Notes under the pieces: model-generated | Told to the model about the DNA's origin: nothing | What the model saw: the letters and a program-made list of their open reading frames with translations, nothing else | Database searches by the model: none | Translations under genes and position numbers: made by a program | Shown: positions 8,472-15,668 of the stretch, one piece after another | How positions within the stretch are numbered: the stretch's first letter is position 1 | Layout: every line of letters begins with the position of its first letter | Assembly (NCBI RefSeq): GCF_012927085.1 | Contig: NZ_JABBFX010000001.1 | Location: 1,922,001-1,986,000 of the forward strand | Direction of reading: 5' to 3' | Source: Ramlibacter agri | Lineage (GTDB): Bacteria; Pseudomonadota; Gammaproteobacteria; Burkholderiales; Burkholderiaceae_C | DNA length: 64,000 nucleotides

Positions 8472-9179
8472 ATGTCCGTCATCACGAGCCCTGCTTTCTG
8501 GCTCGCCCTGTCCCAGATCATCCTGATCAACATCGTGCTGTCCGGCGACAACGCGGTGGTGATCGCGCTGGCCTGCCGCTCGCTGCCCGAACGGCAACAG
8601 AAGAAGGCCATCATCTTCGGCAGCGTCGGCGCCGTCGTGCTGCGGGTCATCCTGACCTTCTTCGCGGTCTACCTGCTGACCCTGCCTTACCTGAAGCTGG
8701 TAGGCGCGGCGCTGCTGCTGTGGATCGGCGTCGGCCTGCTGTCCGGCGGCGACGACGACGAGGACGTGGAGGGCAACTCCGGCCTGGCCGCCGCGATCAA
8801 GACGATCATCATCGCCGACCTCGTGATGAGCCTGGACAACGTCATCGGCGTGGCCGCGGCCGCCAAGGGCGACCTGCTGCTGCTGATCCTGGGGCTCGTC
8901 ATCAGCATCCCGCTGATCATCTTCGGCAGCACGATCATCCTGAAGCTGATGACGCGCTTCCCGATCATCATCACGCTGGGCGCCGCCCTGCTGGGTTGGG
9001 TGGCCGGTGAAATGGCGATCGGCGACCCGGCCATCAAGGCCTACGTCGAAGACATCCACTGGCTGCACACCGCCGCGCCCGCCCTCGGCGCCGTGCTGGT
9101 GGTCGCGGTCGGCAAGTGGCTGGCAGCGCGCAACGGCGGCGCGGAAGAGGCGGCGGGCGCCGACCAGCCCGCGGCCTGA
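8472..9179 (+). CDS. TerC family integral membrane protein (YjbE-like)
   Basis: 235 residues with about seven hydrophobic helices. The family's acidic membrane motifs are visible: NIVLSGDNAVVIALACR near the N terminus and DLVMSLDNVIGVAAAAKG in the middle, the two SxDN repeats thought to bind metal. The ATG at 8472 has GAGGAG six bases upstream; an in-frame ATG 33 bases earlier has no ribosome site. Relatives are linked to manganese or other metal export and tellurium resistance. The universal stress gene follows after 8 bases, so both are probably one transcript. Confidence 0.9.
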   Translation: MSVITSPAFWLALSQIILINIVLSGDNAVVIALACRSLPERQQKKAIIFGSVGAVVLRVILTFFAVYLLTLPYLKLVGAALLLWIGVGLLSGGDDDEDVEGNSGLAAAIKTIIIADLVMSLDNVIGVAAAAKGDLLLLILGLVISIPLIIFGSTIILKLMTRFPIIITLGAALLGWVAGEMAIGDPAIKAYVEDIHWLHTAAPALGAVLVVAVGKWLAARNGGAEEAAGADQPAA

Positions 9180-9187
9180 GGCAGGCC

Positions 9188-9616
9188 ATGACGCAGTTGC
9201 TGGTGCCGGTCGACCCGCACGACGCCGGACGCACGCGCGCCGCCGTGGACCGCGCGGTCCGGATCCAGCGCGAGGAGCCGGCGGTGCACATCCGCCTGTT
9301 GCGGGTGCAGCCCAAGCTGTCCGGCCACGTGTCCATGTACTTCGGCCAGCGCGAACTGCAGCAGCTGCAGCAGTCCGCCGGCGCCGAAGACCTCGAATAC
9401 GCCGAAGGCCTGCTGCGCGCGGCGGGCGCCGACTACACGGCCACCGTGCTGGTGGGCCGCGGCGCCGAGACCATCGCCGAGGCGGCCCGCCGTTTCGGCT
9501 GCGACCGCGTCATCTTCGGGGAAGCGCCGGCCGGCCTGGCCGGTCGCATGTTCGGCTCGCTGGCGCAGCAGGTGCGGCACCTGCTGGGGGCGAGCCACGT
9601 GCAGGTGCTCGGTTGA
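9188..9616 (+). CDS. universal stress protein (UspA-like)
   Basis: 142 residues, the normal single-domain size. The start MTQLLVPVDPHD matches the family's first strand, VLVGRGAETIAEAARRFGCDRVIFGE matches the central region, and the C terminus GRMFGSLAQQVRHLLGASHVQVL resembles the nucleotide-binding GxxGxnGSxxxxv segment although the glycine pattern is degenerate. Cytosolic, likely induced under stress. It directly follows terC on the same strand and ends 1 base before the convergent marR gene. Confidence 0.85.
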   Translation: MTQLLVPVDPHDAGRTRAAVDRAVRIQREEPAVHIRLLRVQPKLSGHVSMYFGQRELQQLQQSAGAEDLEYAEGLLRAAGADYTATVLVGRGAETIAEAARRFGCDRVIFGEAPAGLAGRMFGSLAQQVRHLLGASHVQVLG

Positions 9617-9617
9617 C

Positions 9618-10139
9618 CTAGTCTTCCGGGCCGTGCAGCGGCACATTCGCCCCGCGCGGCTGCACGCCCAGGGCCTCGATCAGCTTGCCCAGGTCGCGGT
9701 CCAGCCGCGCCAGGGTGGCGGCGTCCAGCTTGGCCAGCGCATCCGGCAGCACGCCCGCGAAAGGCACCGGCGCCCTGCGCAGCACCCGGGTCCCCTGCGT
9801 CGTGATGGTCAGCTGCACGGCGCGGCGGTCCGTCCCCGATCGCTCCCCCAGCAGCAACCCGCTTTCCAGCATCGGCTTGATGAGGTTGCTGGCGGTGGAC
9901 TGGTGCACGTCCATCGCCTTGGCCAGCGCGCCGACACCGATGCCAGGCTGGGCGGCGACGACGCTCAGCGCCCACACCTGCGCGCCCGCCACGCCGGCTT
10001 TCTTCTCCACCGCGCGGAAGTGCGTCTTGACCGTGTTGAACACCAGGCGGAAGCGCCGCAGCACGCGGGCTGTCGGCTCGTCCATGGCTTCGGAGGCAGG
10101 ACGCGGGGACTTCTTGCGGGCGGACGTTGCTGCTGGCAT
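9618..10139 (-). CDS. MarR family transcriptional regulator
   Basis: 173 residues from ATG at 10139; a longer frame reaches further up but would run through a terminator. The winged-helix domain spans about residues 55-115 (GAQVWALSVVAAQPGIGVGALAKAMDVHQSTASNLIKPMLESGLL, then RSGTDRRAVQLTITTQG as the wing). It likely binds a palindrome as a dimer and responds to a small aromatic or acyl ligand. A strong palindrome lies inside a promoter 105-135 bases upstream on the same strand, making autoregulation plausible; an intrinsic terminator lies between. Confidence 0.88.
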   Translation of the reverse strand: MPAATSARKKSPRPASEAMDEPTARVLRRFRLVFNTVKTHFRAVEKKAGVAGAQVWALSVVAAQPGIGVGALAKAMDVHQSTASNLIKPMLESGLLLGERSGTDRRAVQLTITTQGTRVLRRAPVPFAGVLPDALAKLDAATLARLDRDLGKLIEALGVQPRGANVPLHGPED

Positions 10140-10159
10140 GTGCGCATCATAGGCCGGCC

Positions 10160-10184
10160 AAAAAAAGCCCCCGATAGCGGGGGC
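10160..10184 (-). terminator. intrinsic terminator read on the minus strand
   Basis: GCCCCCG (10167-10173) pairs with CGGGGGC (10178-10184) around ATAG, and on the minus strand is followed by seven T residues (10166-10160). It lies only 20 bases before marR, so it ends or attenuates transcripts from the promoter at 10245-10272. Confidence 0.8.
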
Positions 10185-10238
10185 GTGCAAGGATGTCCTG
10201 CAAAGTCCTGAAAGAACGGGCCGCGCCGTTTGCGGCCC
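10160..10238 (-). ncRNA. candidate short RNA or attenuated leader upstream of marR
   Basis: From the predicted start near 10238 to the terminator at 10160 runs about 78 bases with no open frame of note. It begins with a perfect 8-base-pair hairpin (CGGGCCGC at 10217-10224 with GCGGCCCG at 10232-10239) and ends with the intrinsic terminator. It could be a free small RNA or a marR leader controlled by attenuation. Not a family I recognise. Confidence 0.45.
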
Positions 10239-10244
10239 GAATCC

Positions 10245-10272
10245 ATTCTATGCATTTGGGCAAATGCATCAA
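10245..10272 (-). promoter_or_regulatory. minus-strand promoter with a 20-base palindromic operator between -35 and -10
   Basis: Read on the minus strand: TTGATG (10272-10267), 16-base spacer, TAGAAT (10250-10245). The palindrome ATGCATTTG-N2-CAAATGCAT (10250-10269) has perfect 9-base arms and fills the spacer, so a bound dimer would block RNA polymerase. The neighbouring MarR protein is the obvious candidate. Confidence 0.65.
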
Positions 10273-10352
10273 GGTCGGCCGTGGCGCTCATGGAAAGGGG
10301 CAAGGGCCGGGCGCAGGCGGCTGGCTACGATGCCGGCGGGAGGATGAGCCTC

Positions 10353-11942
10353 ATGACTTGTCGCGCTGCCAGGCTGCTGGCGGGGCTGCTGATCGCGCTG
10401 TTCCTGCTGCCGGCAATGGCGCCGGCGCAGATCCTGCCGCCGGCGTCCACTGCGAGTGCACCGGAGCGCCCACGCGACCCCTACGGGCGCGAGACCCCGC
10501 GCCGCGCCCTCGCGTCCTTCGTCGCCGCCCTGCGCATGGGCAACCCCGCGGTGGCTGTTCGCTACCTGCAGGTGCCGGCCGCCCAGCGCGCCAACGCAGA
10601 AGACCTGGCGCACGACCTCGGCGACCTGATGGACCGCTACTTCCTGGCGCCGCTCACCACCATCAGCGACGCGCCCGAAGGCACGCTCAACGACGGCCTG
10701 CCGGTGGACCGCGAGCGCGTGGGCCCGCTGCGCATCGCGGGAGAGGACCAGTACATCGAACTGGTGCGCGTGCAGGACCCGGTCGCCGGCCAGGTCTGGG
10801 TGGTGTCGCCGCAGACGGTGGCTCGCATCCCGCAGTGGTACGCCGCCATGGGCAGCACCTGGGCCGAGCGCGTGCTGCCGGCCGCCTTCTCCCGCTACGA
10901 CGTGTTCGGCGTGACGCTGGCGCACGCCGTGGTGTGGCTGCTGTCGCTGGTGTTGCCGCTGATGATCGTGCCGCTGCTGCTGGAGGCCGCCTTCCGGCTG
11001 CTGCGCCGCCTGGTGCGCAAGCCGAACTTCAGCGAGTTCCTGGCGGCCTGGCATGCCGACACCCGCTGGCCGGCGGTGGCGGTGGTGACCCTGCTGCTGC
11101 ACCTGGAAGCGCTGCCGGCCTTCGGCCAGTCCTTCGCCTTCCGCGTGGCCTACACGCGCTTCATCCTGGTGCTGCTGATGGTGGCCCTCGCCTGGGCGCT
11201 GCTGCGCATCGGCATGCTGGTGTTCCGCCGCACCGAGTCGCAACTGCTGGTGAAAGGGCGCACCGGCCCGCGCTCGGTGATGCTGCTGGGCGAGCGCCTG
11301 TACAAGGTGCTGATCTGCTTCATCGCGGTGGTCGCGGTGCTGCGCGTGGCCGGCGTGGACATCAGCACGGCGCTGGCCGGCCTGGGCATCGTCGGTATCG
11401 CAGTGGCGCTGGGCGCGCAGAAGACGGTGGAGAACCTGCTGGGCGGCATCCTGCTGCTGGGCGACGAGGCCATCGCGGTCGGCGACTTCTGCTCGGTGGG
11501 CGGACGCACCGGCTGGGTCGAGGACATCACGCTGCGTTCGGTGCGCATCCGCACCTTGGAGCAGACGCTGCTGTCGATCCCGGCCGGCGTGCTGGCGCAG
11601 GGCAATATCGAGAACTTCTCGTCACGCAAGCGCTGCCTGGCGCAGAACACGCTGCGGATCGCCTATGGCGCTTCGTCCGAGCAGGTGCGCGCCATCACCG
11701 CGGCGCTGGGCGAGTTGCTGGCCCAGAACCCGCGCGTGGACCCCAGCGGGGCCCGCGTGCGGCTGGTCGACATGGGCTGGCGCGGCTTCGAGCTGGAGCT
11801 GTTTGCCTGGTTCCGCACCGGCGACTGGGGCGAGTTCCTGGCCTTGCGGCAGGAGGTGCTGCTGCAGGCCGCCGCGATCGTCGAGCGGCACGGCGCCGTG
11901 TTCGCGGCGTCGCCCGTCGACGTCGTGCCGCAGCTGCCTTAG
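10353..11942 (+). CDS. MscS-family mechanosensitive ion channel
   Basis: 529 residues. A signal peptide (residues 1-22, ending PAMAPAQ) is followed by a periplasmic domain to about 180, then several membrane helices. The pore-lining TM3 signature GLGIVGIAVALGAQKTVENLLGGI sits near residues 345-370, followed by the MscS beta domain (VGDFCSVGGRTGWVEDITLRSVRIRT). It belongs to the larger MscS-like proteins with an N-terminal extension and releases solutes on osmotic downshock. ATG 10353 is chosen because GGGAGG lies at 9 bases; the ATG at 10344 abuts it. Its stop overlaps that of the convergent ompW-like gene. Confidence 0.9.
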   Translation: MTCRAARLLAGLLIALFLLPAMAPAQILPPASTASAPERPRDPYGRETPRRALASFVAALRMGNPAVAVRYLQVPAAQRANAEDLAHDLGDLMDRYFLAPLTTISDAPEGTLNDGLPVDRERVGPLRIAGEDQYIELVRVQDPVAGQVWVVSPQTVARIPQWYAAMGSTWAERVLPAAFSRYDVFGVTLAHAVVWLLSLVLPLMIVPLLLEAAFRLLRRLVRKPNFSEFLAAWHADTRWPAVAVVTLLLHLEALPAFGQSFAFRVAYTRFILVLLMVALAWALLRIGMLVFRRTESQLLVKGRTGPRSVMLLGERLYKVLICFIAVVAVLRVAGVDISTALAGLGIVGIAVALGAQKTVENLLGGILLLGDEAIAVGDFCSVGGRTGWVEDITLRSVRIRTLEQTLLSIPAGVLAQGNIENFSSRKRCLAQNTLRIAYGASSEQVRAITAALGELLAQNPRVDPSGARVRLVDMGWRGFELELFAWFRTGDWGEFLALRQEVLLQAAAIVERHGAVFAASPVDVVPQLP

Positions 11943-12619
11943 AACAAGTAGCCGACGGCGATCCGGAACACGTCCGGATCCAGCTTGGTGTCGATGCTCT
12001 GGCCCGACGACAAGTGCGTCGTGGTCTTCAGGAAGGACCGCGCGTACTGCAGGTCGACGAACCAGCGGTCGTTGATGCGCGCCGTCACGCCCACGCCAGG
12101 CGTGAAGCCGAACTTCGAATCCACGCTCACGCCGGTGCCGCCCGGCGGGTTGGCCGGGTTCACCGCGTTCAGCGTGGCGCTGCCCTGCTCGTCGTAGAAG
12201 TAGGCGTAGGTCAGGCCCAGCATCGCGTAGGGCCGGAACTGCGCGGTCGGCTCCAGGAAGCGGTACTGCGCGAACACCGTGATCGGCAGCGACTTCACCG
12301 TGGCGATCGTGCCGACGCCGTCGATCGCGCCGGCGCCCTTGATCGAGTGCTTGTAGCCGAAGCCGATCGGCACTTCCACCGACCAGTTGTCGGTGATCAT
12401 GCGGCCGATCGACAGCGTCGGCTGCGTGTCGGCGCCCACGTCCACCTGCGTGTTGGGCGCGGCGGGCGGCGACAACGTGCCGCTCGACGTGTTGGGCGCG
12501 ATGCGGGTCGCGCCGATGGTGCCGAACCAGGTGCCGGCGCTCTGCGCCTGCGCGCCCAGCGCGGCGCCGGCCAGGCAGGCCGCGGCCACCGCGCGGGGCA
12601 GGAACTTGTTGTTGTTCAT
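11939..12619 (-). CDS. OmpW family outer membrane protein
   Basis: 226 residues. A signal peptide ends at GAQAQ near residue 26; the mature part is a small beta-barrel with alternating pattern, IGRMITDNWSVEVPIGFGYKH, YRFLEPTAQFRPYAMLGLTYAYFYDE and a C-terminal aromatic residue (GYLF) needed for barrel insertion. OmpW proteins form an 8-strand barrel that passes small hydrophobic molecules. The gene is 26 bases downstream of the GDSL hydrolase gene on the same strand and likely co-transcribed with it. Confidence 0.88.
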   Translation of the reverse strand: MNNNKFLPRAVAAACLAGAALGAQAQSAGTWFGTIGATRIAPNTSSGTLSPPAAPNTQVDVGADTQPTLSIGRMITDNWSVEVPIGFGYKHSIKGAGAIDGVGTIATVKSLPITVFAQYRFLEPTAQFRPYAMLGLTYAYFYDEQGSATLNAVNPANPPGGTGVSVDSKFGFTPGVGVTARINDRWFVDLQYARSFLKTTTHLSSGQSIDTKLDPDVFRIAVGYLF

Positions 12620-12645
12620 GGTCTGGGTCCTCGCTTCGCTGTTGT

Positions 12646-13809
12646 TCAGATCCAGCCGGCGCGCGCCAGCCGGCGGCTGATGGACGCGGCGAGCAGGTGG
12701 TGGCCGTAGGGAGTGGGGTGGAAGCTGTCCGAGAAGGTCCAGGTGTGCCACCAGCCGGCAGCCAGGCCCGCGGGCGGCGCGGCGTCGAGGGCCGCGGACG
12801 TGCAGGTCGGGAAGTCGTAGGTGGGCAGGCCGGAGGAATCGGTCCCGGTCGCCGGGCAGGCGGGTGTCGTGGCGTTGGTGAGGCCGTAGGCCGCCGGGTT
12901 GTTTACTTCGTCGGTGAAGTCGGCGTAGAAGTCCACCACGGCCACGCGCGCGTCGCCGGCGACCTTGGCGTTCAGCTCGGTGTTGAAGCCGCTGATCCAC
13001 TGGCGGATGGCGGCCTGCAAGGTGGCGGCGGCGGTGGCGCCCTGGGCGCGCGTCACGCCGACCAGCACGGCCTGGAACTTCGGCGTCAGCGTGATGTCCG
13101 GCACGTTGAGCACGGCGACGTGGGTCGCGCCCTTGTCGAGGGCGCTGGCCTTGAAGGCGGCGTAGTAGGTGTCGGCCAGCTTCTGCATGTACAGGCCGGC
13201 GGCGACCGCGCCGCCATTGGGCTGCTGCAGCGCCGCCGCGATGGTGGCGGCATCGAGCTGCTGCGCGAGGAAGGTCTGGTAGTTGGCCAGGCCTGCGGCG
13301 CCGGTGGCCGCGCCCAGGTAGGCCGTCACGAGGTCGGCCGCGTCATTGCCGCCGCCGTCCACCAGCACCAGGTCCGTGCCGCTGTAGCCGCCCATGGCGG
13401 TGGCCGCGGTTGCGAGCTGCGTGGGCACCGTCTGCGGATTGGTCGCGCCGCCTTGCGCGGTGGGCACCACGATGCGACCGCCGCCGATGGCAAAGTTGGT
13501 GCAGCCAGCCGTGGGATTGGCGGCGAAGGTCGTGCCGGTGTACTTGTAGAAGTTGCACTGGCTCGCGATGCCGTAGTTCTGGGCCACGATCTGCGGATAG
13601 ATCGGGAAGCCGGCGGCGTTCGTCGAGTCTTGCACGGTGAACTTGTAGCCGAAGGTGCCGACGTCAGCCAGGCTGTCGCCGGCGACGACGACGCGCGCGA
13701 TCGCGACGCGCGGCCCCGCGGGGTCGCCGCCGCCGCCGCAGGCGGAGAGGATGGCCGCGGCCGATGCGGCGAGCGCCAGCAGGCCCAGCTTGTACTTGGT
13801 GTGTTGCAT
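12646..13809 (-). CDS. SGNH/GDSL hydrolase lipoprotein
   Basis: 387 residues. Lipobox LSAC makes Cys24 the lipid anchor. The nucleophile block VVAGDSLADVGTFG places Ser at residue 46; GGGNDAAD is the oxyanion Asn block and DSFHPTPYGH near the C terminus gives the Asp-x-x-His pair. These are secreted esterases or lipases; this size and the DSLADVG form resemble extracellular polymer or lipid esterases. The ATG at 13809 is preferred over one nine codons upstream because it directly precedes a normal lipoprotein signal. Next to an acyl-CoA synthetase, it may release fatty acids for import; inference. Confidence 0.87.
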   Translation of the reverse strand: MQHTKYKLGLLALAASAAAILSACGGGGDPAGPRVAIARVVVAGDSLADVGTFGYKFTVQDSTNAAGFPIYPQIVAQNYGIASQCNFYKYTGTTFAANPTAGCTNFAIGGGRIVVPTAQGGATNPQTVPTQLATAATAMGGYSGTDLVLVDGGGNDAADLVTAYLGAATGAAGLANYQTFLAQQLDAATIAAALQQPNGGAVAAGLYMQKLADTYYAAFKASALDKGATHVAVLNVPDITLTPKFQAVLVGVTRAQGATAAATLQAAIRQWISGFNTELNAKVAGDARVAVVDFYADFTDEVNNPAAYGLTNATTPACPATGTDSSGLPTYDFPTCTSAALDAAPPAGLAAGWWHTWTFSDSFHPTPYGHHLLAASISRRLARAGWI

Positions 13810-13840
13810 GCCGTGTCCTTTATGCAGGGGATCCACAAAA

Positions 13841-13860
13841 AAGCGAACGAGCGTTCGTTT
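13841..13860. promoter_or_regulatory. palindromic operator, TetR-type look
   Basis: CGAACG (13844-13849), AG, CGTTCG (13852-13857) is a perfect inverted repeat, extended by AA and TT at the outer ends. It lies in the divergent gap between the GDSL hydrolase and the acyl-CoA synthetase. Sites of this shape are usual for TetR-family repressors of fatty-acid genes; no such regulator gene is adjacent. Confidence 0.55.
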
Positions 13861-13981
13861 CTGCGACGCTCAGAATAGCCGCGTCGCGCGCAAACCTTGC
13901 TCAGGGTTTGTGCCGGGTAAGTCCGCTGGAAACCGGGCACGCCGCCTTGCACGATGGCGTGTCTCGTTTCCTGGAGCCCTC

Positions 13982-15541
13982 GTGGACACCGCCATCCGCC
14001 GCCAGACCCTGGCCGACCTCCTGCATCGCAGCGCGCAACGCCATCCCGCCAAGACCGCCATCGTCTGCGGCGCGACGCGGTGGACTTTCGCAGAATTCGA
14101 CGCCGTCGTGGGGCGCGTAGCCGCGGGCCTGGCGAAAATGGGCGTGGCCAAGGGCACCCGCTTCGCCGTCCTGGCCCGCAACAGCCACGGCTTCGCGGCG
14201 CTGCGCTTCGCGCTGGCGCGCCTGGGCGCCGTGCTGGTGCCGATCAACTTCATGCTGAAGGCCGAAGAGGTCGCCTACATCCTGCGGCACGCGCAGGCCG
14301 AGACCTTGGCCACCGACAGCGGCCTCGCCGAACTGGCGCGCAGCGCCGCGGCGCTGGACACCGCGGTGCGGCAGTTCGTGTGGCTGCCGTCGGAAGAAGA
14401 CTCCGTGCCGGTGTTCGGCATGACCCGCTTCGACGAACTCGCGCGCACGCCGGCCGCGCCGCCGGAGGTGGACCTGGCAAGCGGCGACCTCGCGCAGATC
14501 GTCTACACCAGCGGCACCGAGTCCGCGCCCAAGGGCGCCATGCTCACGCACGATGCCATCATCTGGCAGTACGCGAGCTGCGCGGTCGACGCGAACATCA
14601 GCGGCAGCGACGTCATGCTGCATGCGCTGCCCCTGTACCACTGCGCGCAGCTGGACGTGTTCCTGGGCCCGATGATCTACGTCGGCGGCACCAGCATCAT
14701 CACGGCCAAGCCCACGCCGGACAACCTGCTGCCGCTGATGGCGAAGCACGGCATCAGCTCCTTCTTCGCGCCGCCGACGGTGTGGATCTCGCTGCTGCGC
14801 TCGCCGCTGTTCGAAGGTACCGACCTCTCCGCGCTGCGCAAGGGCTACTACGGCGCCTCGATCATGCCGGTGGAAGTGTTGCGCGAGATGGCGGCGCGCA
14901 TGCCGCAAGTGGGCTTCTGGAACCTGTATGGCCAGACCGAGATCGCGCCGCTGGCAACCATGCTGGGTCCGGAAGACCAGCTGCGCAAGCCGGGCTCCTG
15001 CGGCCGCGCCGTGCTGAACGTGGAGACGCGCGTGGTCGACGACCGCATGCAGGACGTGCCTCCAGGCGAGGTGGGAGAGATCGTCCACCGTTCTCCGCAC
15101 CTGATGCTGGGCTACTTCAAGGACGAGGAGAAGACCCGGGCGGCGTTCGAAGGCGGCTGGTTCCACAGCGGCGACCTCGCGACCATCGACGCGGAGGGCT
15201 TCATCACGGTGGTCGACCGCAAGAAGGACATGATCAAGACCGGCGGCGAGAACGTCGCGAGCCGCGAGGTCGAGGAGATGATCTACCGCATCCCGGCCGT
15301 GTCCGAAGTCGCGGTGATCGGCGTGCCGCATCCGCGCTGGGTCGAAGCCGTGGTGGCCGTGATCGTGCCGAAGGCCGGGCAGGCCTTGAGCGAAGCCGAA
15401 GTGCTGGGCCATTGCGAACAGCACCTGGCCGGCTTCAAGACGCCGAAGGCGGTCGTGTTCGCGCAGACCTTGCCGAAGAACCCGAGCGGCAAGCTGCTCA
15501 AGCGCGAGTTGCGGGTGCGGCACGAAGGCATCTTCCGTTAG
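13982..15541 (+). CDS. acyl-CoA synthetase (long-chain fatty acid-CoA ligase type)
   Basis: 519 residues from GTG. The ATP/AMP-binding P-loop IVYTSGTESAPKGAM is at about 173-187, GYYGASIMP and NLYGQTE form the adenylation core, and GWFHSGDLATIDAEGFITVVDRKKDMIKTGGENV carries the hinge and the Lys-rich A8 motif (Asp412-Arg413-Lys). The catalytic Lys is in NPSGKLLKREL near the C terminus. It activates a carboxylic acid as the acyl-adenylate and then the CoA thioester; class-level chain length cannot be told. Divergent from the GDSL hydrolase with a palindromic operator in the gap. Confidence 0.9.
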   Translation: MDTAIRRQTLADLLHRSAQRHPAKTAIVCGATRWTFAEFDAVVGRVAAGLAKMGVAKGTRFAVLARNSHGFAALRFALARLGAVLVPINFMLKAEEVAYILRHAQAETLATDSGLAELARSAAALDTAVRQFVWLPSEEDSVPVFGMTRFDELARTPAAPPEVDLASGDLAQIVYTSGTESAPKGAMLTHDAIIWQYASCAVDANISGSDVMLHALPLYHCAQLDVFLGPMIYVGGTSIITAKPTPDNLLPLMAKHGISSFFAPPTVWISLLRSPLFEGTDLSALRKGYYGASIMPVEVLREMAARMPQVGFWNLYGQTEIAPLATMLGPEDQLRKPGSCGRAVLNVETRVVDDRMQDVPPGEVGEIVHRSPHLMLGYFKDEEKTRAAFEGGWFHSGDLATIDAEGFITVVDRKKDMIKTGGENVASREVEEMIYRIPAVSEVAVIGVPHPRWVEAVVAVIVPKAGQALSEAEVLGHCEQHLAGFKTPKAVVFAQTLPKNPSGKLLKRELRVRHEGIFR

Positions 15542-15563
15542 CTGGCAGCGCGGCCGTAGCACC

Positions 15564-15577
15564 GCATTTGCACAAAT
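15564..15577. promoter_or_regulatory. CATTTG-type palindrome upstream of the GH15-ACIII run
   Basis: CATTTG-CA-CAAATT: five-base perfect arms ATTTG/CAAAT with a 2-base centre, the same core as at 10253-10266 and 32936-32949. It lies 92 bases before the GH15 start, in the only gap that could hold the promoter of the long downstream run. Confidence 0.5.
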
Positions 15578-15580
15578 TCA

Positions 15581-15596
15581 CTGGACATCCGTCCAG
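15581..15596. promoter_or_regulatory. inverted repeat CTGGAC-N4-GTCCAG
   Basis: Perfect 6-base arms with a 4-base centre, 3 bases after the CATTTG-type palindrome and 40 bases after the acyl-CoA synthetase stop. There is no T-run, so an operator is as likely as a terminator. Confidence 0.35.
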
Positions 15597-15668
15597 ACCG
15601 AGCCCCTGGCGCGGCCATATGCGCCTAGCATCGGCGCAGAATTTTTCAAACAGGTATTCGCGTTGGTC

